DNA of 64,000 bases from Phycisphaeraceae bacterium (GCA_019636695.1 JAHBXD010000002.1:434001-498000); one strand, 5' to 3'; counted from the first letter of the stretch, positions 51,912-61,388 are shown. The notes: a model not told the origin generated them from the sequence alone. Numbers and translations: made by a program.

Positions 51912-52709
51912 TCAGCGACGCAACTGCGCGACCGATCTCAGGGTCTCATCCGCCGCACGAATTGACTGGCTGTTCATTTCAAATGCGCGTTGCGTCCGGA
52001 TCAACTCGATCAACTCTCGCGTCGGGTCGACGTTGGAGCCTTCGAGCATCCCTTGGAGCAATGACCCGCGGTGCTCCTCGCCCGCCGGGCCTGTGACGGG
52101 CGGTCCGCTTCCTGCGGTTTCACCGAGCAGGTTGCCGCCCAGCGGCTGCAACCCCGCGACATTGGCGAATGTCGCCAATTCAATTCTGCCGACTTCTTCC
52201 GGTTCGGTCTCCCCTGCTCGAAGCACGTAGATTCGGCCGTCATTGGAAATATCAATCTGCTCGACATTCTCGCCGACGTTTATTCTGGGTTCGAGCCGTC
52301 GGCCCGGGTCGCTGGCCATCACGACCTCACCGTCGCGGTTGAGGACAAAATTGCCCGCCCGCGAATAGCCGATCCGCCCGTCACCGATATCGAACTGAAA
52401 AAATCCCTCGCCGTTGATCATCACGTCAAGCGGGCGATTGGTCGTCAATGCCGGCCCCGTGCCCATGTCAAACTGCGTCCCGCTGACTTTGACACCAAGC
52501 CCGACATACAGCCCGATGGGCCGCGAATCGCCGACCGAGTTCTCGACCCCCGGCTGGGCGCGCTCCACATACAAGAGATCCTGAAAGTTCACGCGGCTGC
52601 CTTTGAACCCAGCCGTATTGATGTTGGCCAGATTGTGCGCTGTCACATCCAGCTGCGTGTTGAGCGCGGTCAGCGCCGTTGATGCCGATTGCAGCGCAAG
52701 ATTCGCCAT
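51912..52709 (-). CDS. flgG: Flagellar distal rod protein FlgG
   Basis: 265 residues. The rod signature is at the N-terminus (TQLDVTAHNLANINTAGFKG), then NRPLDVMINGEGFFQFDIGD, GYSRAGNFVLNRDGEV, and the C-terminal EGSNVDPTRELIELIRTQRAFEMNSQSIRAADE. These features place it as FlgG, not FlgF. It is the first gene of the flagellar block on this strand and starts 170 bases from the divergent purH start. GGAG lies 9 bases before the ATG at 52709. Confidence 0.96.
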   Translation of the reverse strand: MANLALQSASTALTALNTQLDVTAHNLANINTAGFKGSRVNFQDLLYVERAQPGVENSVGDSRPIGLYVGLGVKVSGTQFDMGTGPALTTNRPLDVMINGEGFFQFDIGDGRIGYSRAGNFVLNRDGEVVMASDPGRRLEPRINVGENVEQIDISNDGRIYVLRAGETEPEEVGRIELATFANVAGLQPLGGNLLGETAGSGPPVTGPAGEEHRGSLLQGMLEGSNVDPTRELIELIRTQRAFEMNSQSIRAADETLRSVAQLRR

Positions 52710-52879
52710 GGACTGGCTCTCCTCGGGGCCGTAGCGCCGACACACCGTCGCCGGCGGCACCCGCGCCGCCGTAGTACCCATTGCCCCCCCGTCTTCCGCA
52801 ATCTGCGTACCACGGCCCAATCGCGACGGAAACGACACCCTGACGCGCCAAGAGACATGCGCGGTGCAACCATTGCGCC

Positions 52880-54571
52880 ATGACCGACCTTGTCCGCGTC
52901 CGTACCGCACTCATCTCGCTCAGCGATAAAACCGGCCTGCTTGAATTGGCTCGCGGCCTTGCGGCACACGGCGTGCAGATCATCTCGACCGGGGGAACCT
53001 CGAAGGTGCTGCACGATGCCGGTGCACCCGTCACATCCGTAGAAGACCTGACCCGCTTTCCCGAGATCTTGGACGGAAGGGTCAAAACCCTTCACCCGGC
53101 GGTGCATGGCGGAATCCTCGCCCGCCGCGACCTTGCGAGTCACTGTGATGCCTTGCAGACCCACCAGATCAGGGGAATTGACCTGGTCTGCATCAACCTT
53201 TATCCGTTTGAATCTACGATCTCACAACCAGGGATTACCCTTGACCAAGCCATCGAGCAGATCGACATCGGCGGACCGGCGATGATCCGATCAGCAGCAA
53301 AAAATGCGGATTGGGTCTGCGTCGTGACTGACCCCGCCCAGTACGCGGAACTATTGACAGAGCTGCATGCACACGCAGGATGCACCACGCGAGAGTTCCG
53401 GCGGCGACTGGCACGAGCTGCCTTCAGAAGGACAGCGTTCTATGACGCCACGATCAGCATGTGGTTGAGCGAGCACGATCCTGCGAATATGGGAAGAGAC
53501 ACCCCTATTTCAGGGGATGCGACTCAGGCAGCCCACCTGCCGACGCAGATGGTGCTTCCCCTCGAAAGGGTGTCTTTGCTTCGATACGGCGAGAACCCCC
53601 ATCAGGCGGCCGCGGCGTATGCCCCACCCGTCCGGGGGGGTACGAGCGTGCTGACCGCGCACCAAATGCACGGCAAGCCGTTGAGTTACAACAACCTCGC
53701 CGATGCTTCCGCCGCGGTTGAGGCGATTCGAGCGTTGCGCGCGGTCGATACCTCAGCCGCAGGGGCCTGCATTGTGAAGCACACGAACCCCTGTGGCCTG
53801 GCGCTTGCTCGCGACCTGCCACAGGCCGCGGACGCTGCCTTGCGCGGCGACCCCATTGCGTCATACGGCGGGATCATCGCGTTGTCTGAACCCGTGGATG
53901 TGCTGACCGCCGAACGCCTGACCCGCGAGGGAATGTATCTCGAAGTCGTGATCGCCCCGTCGTTTGCACCTGAGTCGTTGGAACTATTGCAAAGCCGATG
54001 GAAACTCGTGCGACTGCTCGAGATCGGCCCGATCACTCCCCAAGAACCCGGTTCGCTGGAAATCCGGACCATCCCAGGGGGCGCACTGATCCAGGAACGG
54101 GACACCAGCCCTCCACGGCCATCGACTTGGCAACACGCGGCCGGGCCTGTGCCGACGAAGGCGCAGCTTCATACCGCGGCGGTGATGGAAGTCGTTGTTC
54201 GATCGCTTACATCCAATGCGGTGGTCATCGGCGGCGATGCAACACCATCGACTGATGCGTTGACTCCCGATGGTGCAAGCCGGGCAAGCGAACCGCCAGC
54301 CGCCATGCTGTTCGGCGCCGGCGCGGGGCAGATGGATCGCCTCGCGGCCTGCCGCATCGCGATCGAGAAGGCCGGCGCGCGAGCCAAGGGTGGTGTGGCG
54401 GTTTCAGATGCGTTTTTCCCTTTCGCGGATGGTCCGAAACTGCTGATCGAGGCGGGCGTGCGAGTGATTGTTCATCCCGGCGGCTCGAAGCGCGATCAGG
54501 ACACAATCGACGCCTGCCGCGATGCAGGGGTCACATGCCTGCTCACAGGTGTTCGCCGATTTCGACATTGA
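52880..54571 (+). CDS. purH: Bifunctional AICAR formyltransferase/IMP cyclohydrolase
   Basis: 563 residues carrying the last two steps of purine synthesis. The N-terminal cyclohydrolase (MGS-like) domain has ALISLSDKTGLLELA, IISTGGTSKVL and DGRVKTLHPAVHGGILARRD. The C-terminal formyltransferase domain has LLRYGENPHQAAAAY, LSYNNLADASAAVE, CIVKHTNPCGLAL with the catalytic Lys-His, and VSDAFFPFADGP. Two less conserved insertions occur in the linker around 215-235 and around 395-420. It is transcribed away from the flagellar block and is not linked to purN. Confidence 0.97.
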   Translation: MTDLVRVRTALISLSDKTGLLELARGLAAHGVQIISTGGTSKVLHDAGAPVTSVEDLTRFPEILDGRVKTLHPAVHGGILARRDLASHCDALQTHQIRGIDLVCINLYPFESTISQPGITLDQAIEQIDIGGPAMIRSAAKNADWVCVVTDPAQYAELLTELHAHAGCTTREFRRRLARAAFRRTAFYDATISMWLSEHDPANMGRDTPISGDATQAAHLPTQMVLPLERVSLLRYGENPHQAAAAYAPPVRGGTSVLTAHQMHGKPLSYNNLADASAAVEAIRALRAVDTSAAGACIVKHTNPCGLALARDLPQAADAALRGDPIASYGGIIALSEPVDVLTAERLTREGMYLEVVIAPSFAPESLELLQSRWKLVRLLEIGPITPQEPGSLEIRTIPGGALIQERDTSPPRPSTWQHAAGPVPTKAQLHTAAVMEVVVRSLTSNAVVIGGDATPSTDALTPDGASRASEPPAAMLFGAGAGQMDRLAACRIAIEKAGARAKGGVAVSDAFFPFADGPKLLIEAGVRVIVHPGGSKRDQDTIDACRDAGVTCLLTGVRRFRH

Positions 54572-54677
54572 CCGCAGCCATCGTGCCCTCCCGCGTGGCA
54601 GGACAGGTGCTCTCGCCGTCGTCATGACATCGCCGCGGCCGCGGGTCAAGGCGCCCCGATGTTGCGATTGCGCTGAT

Positions 54678-54706
54678 AAAAAAAGGGCCTGGCAGTTGCC
54701 AAGCCC
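54678..54706 (-). terminator. Terminator of the Bax-inhibitor-like gene
   Basis: GGGCCTGGC and GCCAAGCCC pair at 8 of 9 positions around a 4-base loop (54685-54706). Seven T follow on the minus strand. Confidence 0.85.
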
Positions 54707-54728
54707 TTCGAAAGAAGTCGATCTGCGT

Positions 54729-55598
54729 TTACTCCCGCGAGCCGAAGATGACGTAGAGCTTGTACAGCAGGCGGAGAATCTCGATATACAGCCAGATGAT
54801 CGTCGAAACGACGGCATATCCCGCGTACCACTCCATGAACTTGGGCTGGCCGTCGCGAACGCCGTCCTCAACGCTCTGGAAGGCCATGAGCAGGTTGATC
54901 GATGCCAGTACCACGACAAAGCCGCTGAAGGCGATGCCGATAGGACCTGTCGAGTGGATGAAGGCAAACCCGCCGCCGGTAATCAGCCGGAGCAGAATGC
55001 TGGCGATATACAGGAAACCGACCGCCATCGTGCACATCATCACGATCTTGGCGAATGTGCCACCGACGCGGAAGAGATTGAAAGCACGGATAGCCAGCAT
55101 GGCGAGTGCAACGCCGATCGTCAGCAGCATCGCCTGCAAAATCACCACTGAGCCTTGCGCAACCAATGCTTCGCGAGTCCACGTCTGATCCGCGCCGACA
55201 AGCTCAGGGTTCTTCGCCATCATCGCGCCGACGGCCATTGCCACGGCATACGACATTGCCCCCGCGACCGCACCATACGCGGCGGAGAGAATCGGCCCCA
55301 TCACGATCGCCGCCTGCGGCTTGCGGGCGAGAATGAACCCGCCGATGATCAGGAAACCGATGATGCCGACCGTGATCGGCATCGCGCCACCGGCACCCAT
55401 TGCCCCCTTGGCGAAAGCGATCCACATGGCAATCGCGCCGACAAGTGCGCACCCAAGCTGAATGGCCGTCGCCTGAAGGGTGCCACCCATTGTCATCTGG
55501 CCCGATCGGGTTTTTGCGGCAGGGCCGCTGCCGGAGAGGTCATCCCACCGCTGTGGGGCCTCAAACACCTTCATTGCCGGGTTACTCGATCGAAGCAT
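54729..55598 (-). CDS. Bax inhibitor-1/YccA family membrane protein
   Basis: 289 residues with seven or so membrane helices. The N-terminal cytoplasmic lead (PAMKVFEAPQRWD) precedes the helices; GPILSAAYGAVAGAMSYAV, MLLTIGVALAMLAIRAF and MEWYAGYAVVSTIIWLYIEI are typical of the YccA subgroup of Bax-inhibitor-1 proteins, thought to be membrane channels or protease modulators. It sits between a terminator and a 452-base gap, so it is a single-gene unit. Confidence 0.9.
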   Translation of the reverse strand: MLRSSNPAMKVFEAPQRWDDLSGSGPAAKTRSGQMTMGGTLQATAIQLGCALVGAIAMWIAFAKGAMGAGGAMPITVGIIGFLIIGGFILARKPQAAIVMGPILSAAYGAVAGAMSYAVAMAVGAMMAKNPELVGADQTWTREALVAQGSVVILQAMLLTIGVALAMLAIRAFNLFRVGGTFAKIVMMCTMAVGFLYIASILLRLITGGGFAFIHSTGPIGIAFSGFVVVLASINLLMAFQSVEDGVRDGQPKFMEWYAGYAVVSTIIWLYIEILRLLYKLYVIFGSRE

Positions 55599-56050
55599 CG
55601 ATGGCCTCCGTAATTCTGCTGATACGAACGATCAGCGCAACGTGCAGATGTCCTCTACAAACTCCGCGTTCACACCAATACTACCCAAACACGATCCGAT
55701 GCCAAACTGTAGACAGGTGGAAACCCTAGAGAAGAACTGTCCCCGTCCACCAAGACCCATCGGCCGTTGATGGGATTGTACTTCGAAGAGAGGCACAGCG
55801 GGGTTCGCAGGCGCGCAAAATCGCCCGTTACAAATCGGATATGGAAGTGCACAATCCTGCCCCCTCCGGCCGCGCGCGGGGCCGGCCGGGGTCGTTTTGT
55901 GCGAGCCTCGCGCGCTATCCGTCCCGATTCGCCGCGTACGGGCCGCTCCGAGACGAGCGCAGGTCAGACACCCGGCCTTGGACCGCGTGTCGCCGACGCC
56001 GGGTATTGCACGTCAATGCAGGCGGTTCTTGTGTGCTTCGCGGCCTTCGA
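55599..56050. other. Intergenic region with a possible RHS remnant
   Basis: 452 bases without a supported intact gene. It contains a short minus-strand stretch that reads like an RHS repeat (see separate entry) and a GC-rich imperfect inverted repeat near 55859-55893 followed by TCGTTTTG on the plus strand. Confidence 0.45.
55735..55810 (-). pseudogene. Possible remnant of an RHS/YD-repeat protein
   Basis: The minus strand encodes LRTPLCLSSKYNPINGRWVL, which resembles the RHS core ending in which a Tyr-Asn-Pro...Gly-Arg-Trp motif is followed by an Asp-containing stretch. It lies in a 60-codon frame with no start, signal or extended homology. If genuine it is a decayed fragment. Chance similarity is possible. 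Confidence 0.25.
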
Positions 56051-57298
56051 TCACCGCGCAAGGTCTGCCTTAAAAGGCAACTCGAACCGAATGACCGAGG
56101 CCGAGGGCTGAATCGGATACGGAATCCGCACACGGTAGAGATCAAACTGCGAGGCATCCCACCCCACTGTCCCGAAAACGTGCGTGAGCAGAGCGCTGTA
56201 CTGCGGCAGGTCGGGCGAGCGGAAGAACGCCGGCCCCAGGCCCACATGCTCGACGGGAATCGACATGGGCAAGCGATAACGCTCCGGCAGCGGCGCGCCC
56301 AACTCAAGCGCGGGGTCAAACATGTGATAGACCGCCAGCTCCGGGCGCACCCGCGGAAACGTGCCCCGCCGAATGAACAGATCCTGCACCAGCACTTCCG
56401 TCGGAATGTACGGTCGATGAATGATGTCGAAATGTCGATCGCCTTCGCTGGCATACCGATCGGCCATGGCCCGATAGACCTCGGCGAAGACCATCGTCAA
56501 CGCGCCTGTGTCGCCCACATCACCTTGTGTCAATTCCACGTCCACAAGGCCGTTGGGCATGTTCACGGCCCGCAGCGGGGGAATGGCATCGGAAGAGAAC
56601 TTAGACAACAGCGGCACGCCGAACCCCGCGCCCGGCACTTCGAGCGTCGGTTCGAGCGGTTCGCCCCTCCGAGCGAGCAGTTTACGATCCGGCCCTTCGT
56701 GATATCGCACGCGCCAGACCGGCGCAAAAACATCCGGCCGCAGGCGGCGCAGGTTGAGCACCACACCCACCTTCACCATGTCGAGTTTGGATTCTTCTTC
56801 TGCAGGTTGAAGAATGCTCAGCACGTTGGTCAATCGCGATTGCAATCCGAGAATCGCGCTATTGCCCACAAAGGCGTTGCGACGGTGCGAAATGTCGATC
56901 TCGTTCCTACCGTCCGGGCGAAAACCGCTCACCAGCAACTCAAAAGTGCCCCGGTCGCCCGCGTGCCGCTCGACCAGGCTCTCAAATGCTTCAAAGGCAT
57001 CTGTCACCGCGTCCGCAAGAGAGTCTGACGTGTGCTTGCGCACGGCATCGGCAAGAATTGCGACGCCGGCAGATCCGGGAACCAGCCTCGCCGCGGCGAA
57101 CGGATCATTGCTCTGCATGATCCGGTGGACCTTCCACGCGAGGCTCTTATCAAGCTTGAGCAGGCGCGCCAGTTCCTGAGGTTTGGTCGGGCCGCCTTCG
57201 AGCGTCGCGGTCAATGCCGAAAGCGTGCTCTGAATGTTGTTGAGCACCGCGGCGACCTCGTTCTGGAACGTCTCGGATTGTGTATTCGCGACAGTCAT
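56051..57298 (-). CDS. Protein with HTH-like N-terminus, function unknown
   Basis: 415 residues. After a helical lead (NEVAAVLNNIQSTLSALTAT) comes TKPQELARLLKLDKSLAWKV, which could be a helix-turn-helix of the IclR/MarR sort. The rest (about 90-415) is a mixed alpha/beta region with no family I recognise, for example TFELLVSGFRPDGRNEIDIS and VGDTGALTMVFAEVYRAMAD. It has no signal peptide or membrane segment. It is divergent from the secreted propeller gene across a 202-base AT-rich gap, so it might regulate that gene or itself. That is inference only. Confidence 0.7.
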   Translation of the reverse strand: MTVANTQSETFQNEVAAVLNNIQSTLSALTATLEGGPTKPQELARLLKLDKSLAWKVHRIMQSNDPFAAARLVPGSAGVAILADAVRKHTSDSLADAVTDAFEAFESLVERHAGDRGTFELLVSGFRPDGRNEIDISHRRNAFVGNSAILGLQSRLTNVLSILQPAEEESKLDMVKVGVVLNLRRLRPDVFAPVWRVRYHEGPDRKLLARRGEPLEPTLEVPGAGFGVPLLSKFSSDAIPPLRAVNMPNGLVDVELTQGDVGDTGALTMVFAEVYRAMADRYASEGDRHFDIIHRPYIPTEVLVQDLFIRRGTFPRVRPELAVYHMFDPALELGAPLPERYRLPMSIPVEHVGLGPAFFRSPDLPQYSALLTHVFGTVGWDASQFDLYRVRIPYPIQPSASVIRFELPFKADLAR

Positions 57299-57417
57299 GA
57301 TTGCATTTCGTTTGGATATCTAAGGCGATGCCATCCTAACACACGGCGTGCTTGTGCGTACATCGTACTCGCTTCCGAAGGTTTTTGCAAATTCTTTAGA
57401 GAATCCGCAAAGATGTA

Positions 57418-57446
57418 TTGACTGCGCTCTCAGGAATCTGTAGATT
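57418..57446 (+). promoter_or_regulatory. Promoter of the secreted propeller gene
   Basis: TTGACT (57418-57423) and TAGATT (57441-57446) are 17 bases apart in an AT-rich divergent gap. The start codon is 54 bases beyond the -10. Confidence 0.55.
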
Positions 57447-57457
57447 TCAAACAGAAC

Positions 57458-57471
57458 GCCCGACGTCGGGC
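57458..57471. promoter_or_regulatory. 14-bp palindrome in the leader of the propeller gene
   Basis: GCCCGACGTCGGGC is a perfect palindrome 11 bases after the -10 box. It could be an operator or form a hairpin in the leader. Confidence 0.45.
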
Positions 57472-57500
57472 AAAACCGACCCGATTTATCGGAGAAACCC

Positions 57501-59129
57501 ATGCCTCGATCGACACACCGCCGCATGCTCGCATCAAACCTGACCCGAGCCGTCGCGGCCGTCGCAGTCTCCGGCACCGCTTCGGCCCAGACCGTCGAAG
57601 CCCCGGAGTGGATCTACCAGCACCCCGGGGGTTCCTGGGGGAGCGAAGTCCCCAGCCATACCCGGAGCATCCATGTCGCCCCGGACGGCACCATTTATGC
57701 GACAGGTCGTTACAACGACAGCCCCATCAAATTGCTGGTGGTCGCCATCGCCCCCGACGGCACCCAGCTCTGGGACTACGTCTGGGAGAACGGCGGCAGC
57801 TTCGACATCGGCGACGCCATCACGGCAGATGCCGAGGGCAACCTTTATATCACTTCAGAGACTGATCTTCCGGGGAACGACCGGGCGCTCGGCGTGCTCT
57901 CGCTCACCAAAGACGGCAACTTCCGCTGGGATTATCTCTGGGAGGGGCAGGGGCTGTGGTGCTGCTTCGGCCCCGATATCACCGTTGGCCCTGATGGCCA
58001 CGTCTACTTGACGGGCAGTTACCAGGGGCAGGGCATGACCAATGCGCAATCGCGCGTCGGCACCATGAGCCTGACCACTTCCGGGCAGGTTCGCTGGCAG
58101 CGCCAGTGGATTCCCCCGGATACCGACGGCATCGCCACGGGCTGGCGCGTGCAGGCCGATGCCTCCGGCAATATCTATATCGCAGGACGCGCCGCGATGC
58201 GCTTCCTTGTGCTCAGCTACACCGCCGATGGCGACGAGCGTTGGGCCTACATGACGCAAGGCACTTCCGCGACGCATTCGAACGAGGCGATGGGCCTGGC
58301 TATCGGGGGTGACGGCAATATCTATGCCGGTGGCCGCATCGACGACATCGCGGAGGGGCGCGTTTTCTTTGTTGTCTCCTTGACGCCGGACGGCGACGAG
58401 CGGTGGGAGTATCGCTATTACGGCACGGCCGGTCTTGCCGACCGCGTCAACGCCCTGATCTGGGGCAGCGACGGCAATATTTATGCCGGCGGGAAAGTCG
58501 TCGAGAGCAGCCCCTCGTCGATTGAAGCAATGTTCATCGTCAGCCTCACGCCTTCCGGCGTTGAGCGCTGGCGTCACTACGAGACTTTCAGCGCTGCCGG
58601 CTCGCCCGCATTTGCCGTGCGCACCGTCCGCAGCCTCGCTTCCGACGGCGCCGGGAACATCTATGCGGTGGGATACAACTACCACGTTGACAGCGTTCGC
58701 TATGCCGTCGCCAGCCTCACCTCCGGCGGCATGCCCCGCTGGCTCTATATCGGCACACCAGGACTCGGCGAAGACATCGCCGTCCACAACGATCGCGTCT
58801 ATGCCGTGGGCATCATGGGCACGGGCCAGTTCGACGGCAATCGCCTCACCGTGACATCGTTTGAGGCCGAGGTCGGCGGCACGAACTGCCCGGCCGACCT
58901 GTCGTCATCCAGCGATCCGAATGATCCCGGCTACGGCGTTCCCGACGGCGTCGTGGATTCTTCCGACTTCTTCTTCTTCCTCGATCAGTTCGCCGCGGGC
59001 AATCTCGCCATCGCCGACATGACCGGATCGAGCGACCCCAACGACCCTTCGTACGGCGTACCCGACGGCCAGATCGACGCCGCCGACTTCTTCTATTACC
59101 TCGACATCTTCGTCGCCCCCTGCCCTTGA
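57501..59129 (+). CDS. Secreted beta-propeller protein with dockerin-like C-terminus
   Basis: 542 residues. A signal peptide (to about TASAQ) is followed by seven or so repeats of about 55 residues built on DGxxxW and GNIYAxGR (for example LSLTKDGNFRWDYLWEG, SLTPDGDERWEYRYYG, DGNIYAGGKVV), a propeller of the SBBP/PQQ-like kind. The end carries two related segments: SSDPNDPGYGVPDGVVDSSD with FFFFLD, and SSDPNDPSYGVPDGQIDAAD with FFYYLD. These Asp-rich calcium-loop-like repeats resemble the dockerin-type endings of Phycisphaerae proteins and probably mediate anchoring. GGAG lies 6 bases before the ATG. Confidence 0.85.
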   Translation: MPRSTHRRMLASNLTRAVAAVAVSGTASAQTVEAPEWIYQHPGGSWGSEVPSHTRSIHVAPDGTIYATGRYNDSPIKLLVVAIAPDGTQLWDYVWENGGSFDIGDAITADAEGNLYITSETDLPGNDRALGVLSLTKDGNFRWDYLWEGQGLWCCFGPDITVGPDGHVYLTGSYQGQGMTNAQSRVGTMSLTTSGQVRWQRQWIPPDTDGIATGWRVQADASGNIYIAGRAAMRFLVLSYTADGDERWAYMTQGTSATHSNEAMGLAIGGDGNIYAGGRIDDIAEGRVFFVVSLTPDGDERWEYRYYGTAGLADRVNALIWGSDGNIYAGGKVVESSPSSIEAMFIVSLTPSGVERWRHYETFSAAGSPAFAVRTVRSLASDGAGNIYAVGYNYHVDSVRYAVASLTSGGMPRWLYIGTPGLGEDIAVHNDRVYAVGIMGTGQFDGNRLTVTSFEAEVGGTNCPADLSSSSDPNDPGYGVPDGVVDSSDFFFFLDQFAAGNLAIADMTGSSDPNDPSYGVPDGQIDAADFFYYLDIFVAPCP

Positions 59130-59272
59130 TCCGCAGATCGGCGCGGCTCGGCCCAGCTTGGGCCGAGCTGTCGCCGTGCGGCCGCACAGCAGATCACGCT
59201 GGGCGCGAGCGAGCTTGTGCCGCACGCGCACCCGCACCTTGAGAGAGGTGGAGAGAGAGAGGAGACCAAGAC

Positions 59273-60046
59273 ATGAAACGCATCGCTTTGTTCGGTTTGA
59301 TCGTCGGCGCCTCGGTCGGTGCTGCACACGCGGATGTGCTCTACACCGTCAATCAGGGCAATGAGCTTGTCGCCATTGACCCCGATACCCTGACATTCAC
59401 GACGATCGGACCGCTCGGCACCAACTTTGCCTTCGGCGACCTCGCCTTCGACGCCGCGACAGGCACGATGTACATGGCTGCCGGCTTCAACAACAACAAC
59501 TTGTATACGGTTGATCGTGCGACCGGCGCGGCCACGCTGGTCGGCCCGCACGGCCGCCCCTGGATGACCGGCCTCGCCTTCGACGACTCGACGGGCACCC
59601 TCTACGGCGGGCAGGCTGTCATCGCCAAGGGGTTCTTCTCCATCGATTCCGGCACGGGTGCATCCACCATGCTGAGCGCCAACAGCGGCGCCGACCTCGA
59701 TGGGCTTGCCTACGACACCAAGCGCGACATGGTGGTCGGTGCTGCCGCAGGCTGGCCGGGCAACCTCTTCAGCCTCGACCGCGTCACGGGCATGGCTACG
59801 GAAATCTATTTCAATCCCAACTTCATCGATAACGGCGGACTCGCCTATGACGCCAAGCGCGACCTCTTCTGGTACATCGGCGTCGGCGGCAACCTGTTCA
59901 CCTTCGACCCGAACGACGGATACCAAGTCTCACTCGTCGCGACAGGTCTCGGGTGGCATGCCGGGTTGGTGTGGGTCGTTCCCGCGCCGGGTGTGCTCGC
60001 GGCGTTTGCCCTGGCGACCCCCTGCGTGATGCGCCGCCGCCGCTGA
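59273..60046 (+). CDS. Exported propeller-like protein with sorting-like tail
   Basis: 257 residues. Signal peptide MKRIALFGLIVGASVGAAHA, then short repeats such as LYTVNQGNELVAIDPDTLTF, LAFDAATGTMYMAAGFNNNN, LAFDDSTGTLYGGQAVI and LAYDAKRDLFWYIGVGG, suggesting a small beta-propeller. The tail (VPAPGVLAAFALATPCVMRRRR) has the Pro-Ala-Pro-Gly, hydrophobic and Arg order of sorting signals but is shorter than in the GFTDL family. GGAG lies upstream of the ATG in a purine-rich run. It follows the dockerin-type gene by 143 bases. Confidence 0.8.
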   Translation: MKRIALFGLIVGASVGAAHADVLYTVNQGNELVAIDPDTLTFTTIGPLGTNFAFGDLAFDAATGTMYMAAGFNNNNLYTVDRATGAATLVGPHGRPWMTGLAFDDSTGTLYGGQAVIAKGFFSIDSGTGASTMLSANSGADLDGLAYDTKRDMVVGAAAGWPGNLFSLDRVTGMATEIYFNPNFIDNGGLAYDAKRDLFWYIGVGGNLFTFDPNDGYQVSLVATGLGWHAGLVWVVPAPGVLAAFALATPCVMRRRR

Positions 60047-60518
60047 TCTCCGCGTGTCATCCTGCACCCGAGTCGCATGACTCGACTCTTCCAGTGGGCC
60101 ATGTTCTGCAACCAGAACATGGCCCGCGTTCTCACGGCATCCGAACTTATCCAGAAAAATGGAACCCACGCTTCTGCCCGATGTCCGCATTCGCACCGGA
60201 TAATTGCCAAGTTTGCGCAGTGTTCCCAAATTCATCGATCAAAGACCGATCGAAGGACAATGGGAATCAGGTTCAACCGCCTCACTCCCTCGCTCAATCC
60301 GCTTGCATGTGAGCGTCGAATGTTCGTTTTCAACGTGTTGAGACCACTTCTCCGGAAAATCGCCCACCAAATCCAGGTTTTCATGGACATTCTGCCCGCT
60401 TCTGGCATTTTCACTGGTGCGGGTAGTACCGGTCTGGCGTTGTGTATCGGTTGGTGCGTGATCCCGCAGGTTCGACAGCGTGTGTCGCTGAAATGTTTTG
60501 AGCAGATTGGAGGAGACC
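60047..60518. other. Intergenic region between two exported-protein genes
   Basis: 472 bases without a supported gene. It holds a strong hairpin (60096-60125) after the propeller-like gene and a small hairpin CAGCG-tgtgt-CGCTG (60476-60490) in the leader of the next gene. No promoter is clear. Confidence 0.55.
60096..60125. terminator. Terminator-like hairpin
   Basis: GGGCCATGTTCT and AGAACATGGCCC form a perfect 12-bp stem with a 6-base loop, 49 bases after the preceding stop. There is no T-run, so it may mark an mRNA 3' end by another mechanism. Confidence 0.55.
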
Positions 60519-61319
60519 ATGCGTCAGGGGATTATGTGCACGGTTGGTGTGTTGGTTGCCGCCATGGCCGCATCGGCGGGGGCATCCACGATTTACAGTA
60601 CCGGTTTTGAGTCGCCGGCCATCAACCCCGGCACCCTCGCCGGCCAGGATGGTTGGGTGAACGGCTCAGGGGCCGGTGTGAGCCAGGGCGTCTCGGGCAA
60701 CTTCCCGCGCACGGGCAGCCAGAGCCTTGCGTGGGAGAACGGATCGACCGCGGCCAGCTTCTACAGCGTACGGCGCGCTTTCGACGGTCAGGCCGGTGCG
60801 ATCACGGCGGCCACGCCTCTGGAAATGTCCGTGTGGATGTACATTGAACAGGGCAGCCAGCCCAACCGTCTGTACGGCATCTATGCCACGAACTCGGGCA
60901 CTGCCACGCTCGGAAGCACCACGCTGGGCATGACCATCAGCGGAGACGGCTCCGTCCGCGCCGGGGTCAACTGGTCGCAGACATACTCCGGCACCGCTCT
61001 TCATACCGACGCTTCGCTCGTCGGCTCGTGGATCAAAACCGTTCTGCGGTATGACGGCGTCGGCGGCTCGGCGTCCATCTACAACTCGTCCAACGCGCTT
61101 GTCTGGTCGACATCGTTCGGCGCAGTGACGCTCACCAATGCCAACCTCGGCGGTGTCAACTCCTGGAACATGAACCTCGGCACCGACTATTTCGCCCTCA
61201 CCGAGCGCGACGGCCGCGCATTCATGGATGACATGATGGTCCGCGTCGTTCCGACGCCCGCGGGCATCCTCGTCATCGGTGCGGGTCTCTCCGTCGCTGG
61301 TGTGCGTCGCCGCCGCTGA
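60519..61319 (+). CDS. Exported protein with C-terminal sorting tail
   Basis: 266 residues. Signal peptide MRQGIMCTVGVLVAAMAASAGA; the body is beta-rich and lectin-like (IYSTGFESPAINPGTLAGQD, SLAWENGSTAASFYSVRRAF, VLRYDGVGGSASIYNSSNAL), resembling the concanavalin-like fold of some PEP-CTERM proteins. The tail VVPTPAGILVIGAGLSVAGVRRRR is a sorting signal. It is not a member of the GFTDL family. GGAGG lies five bases before the ATG at 60519. A strong terminator follows. Confidence 0.82.
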   Translation: MRQGIMCTVGVLVAAMAASAGASTIYSTGFESPAINPGTLAGQDGWVNGSGAGVSQGVSGNFPRTGSQSLAWENGSTAASFYSVRRAFDGQAGAITAATPLEMSVWMYIEQGSQPNRLYGIYATNSGTATLGSTTLGMTISGDGSVRAGVNWSQTYSGTALHTDASLVGSWIKTVLRYDGVGGSASIYNSSNALVWSTSFGAVTLTNANLGGVNSWNMNLGTDYFALTERDGRAFMDDMMVRVVPTPAGILVIGAGLSVAGVRRRR

Positions 61320-61388
61320 TCCGGCTGGCGCGCACCGGGCACGCCGGTTTCGGCGCCTGCCCGAGTGCATGACCCATGCGATCACTCG

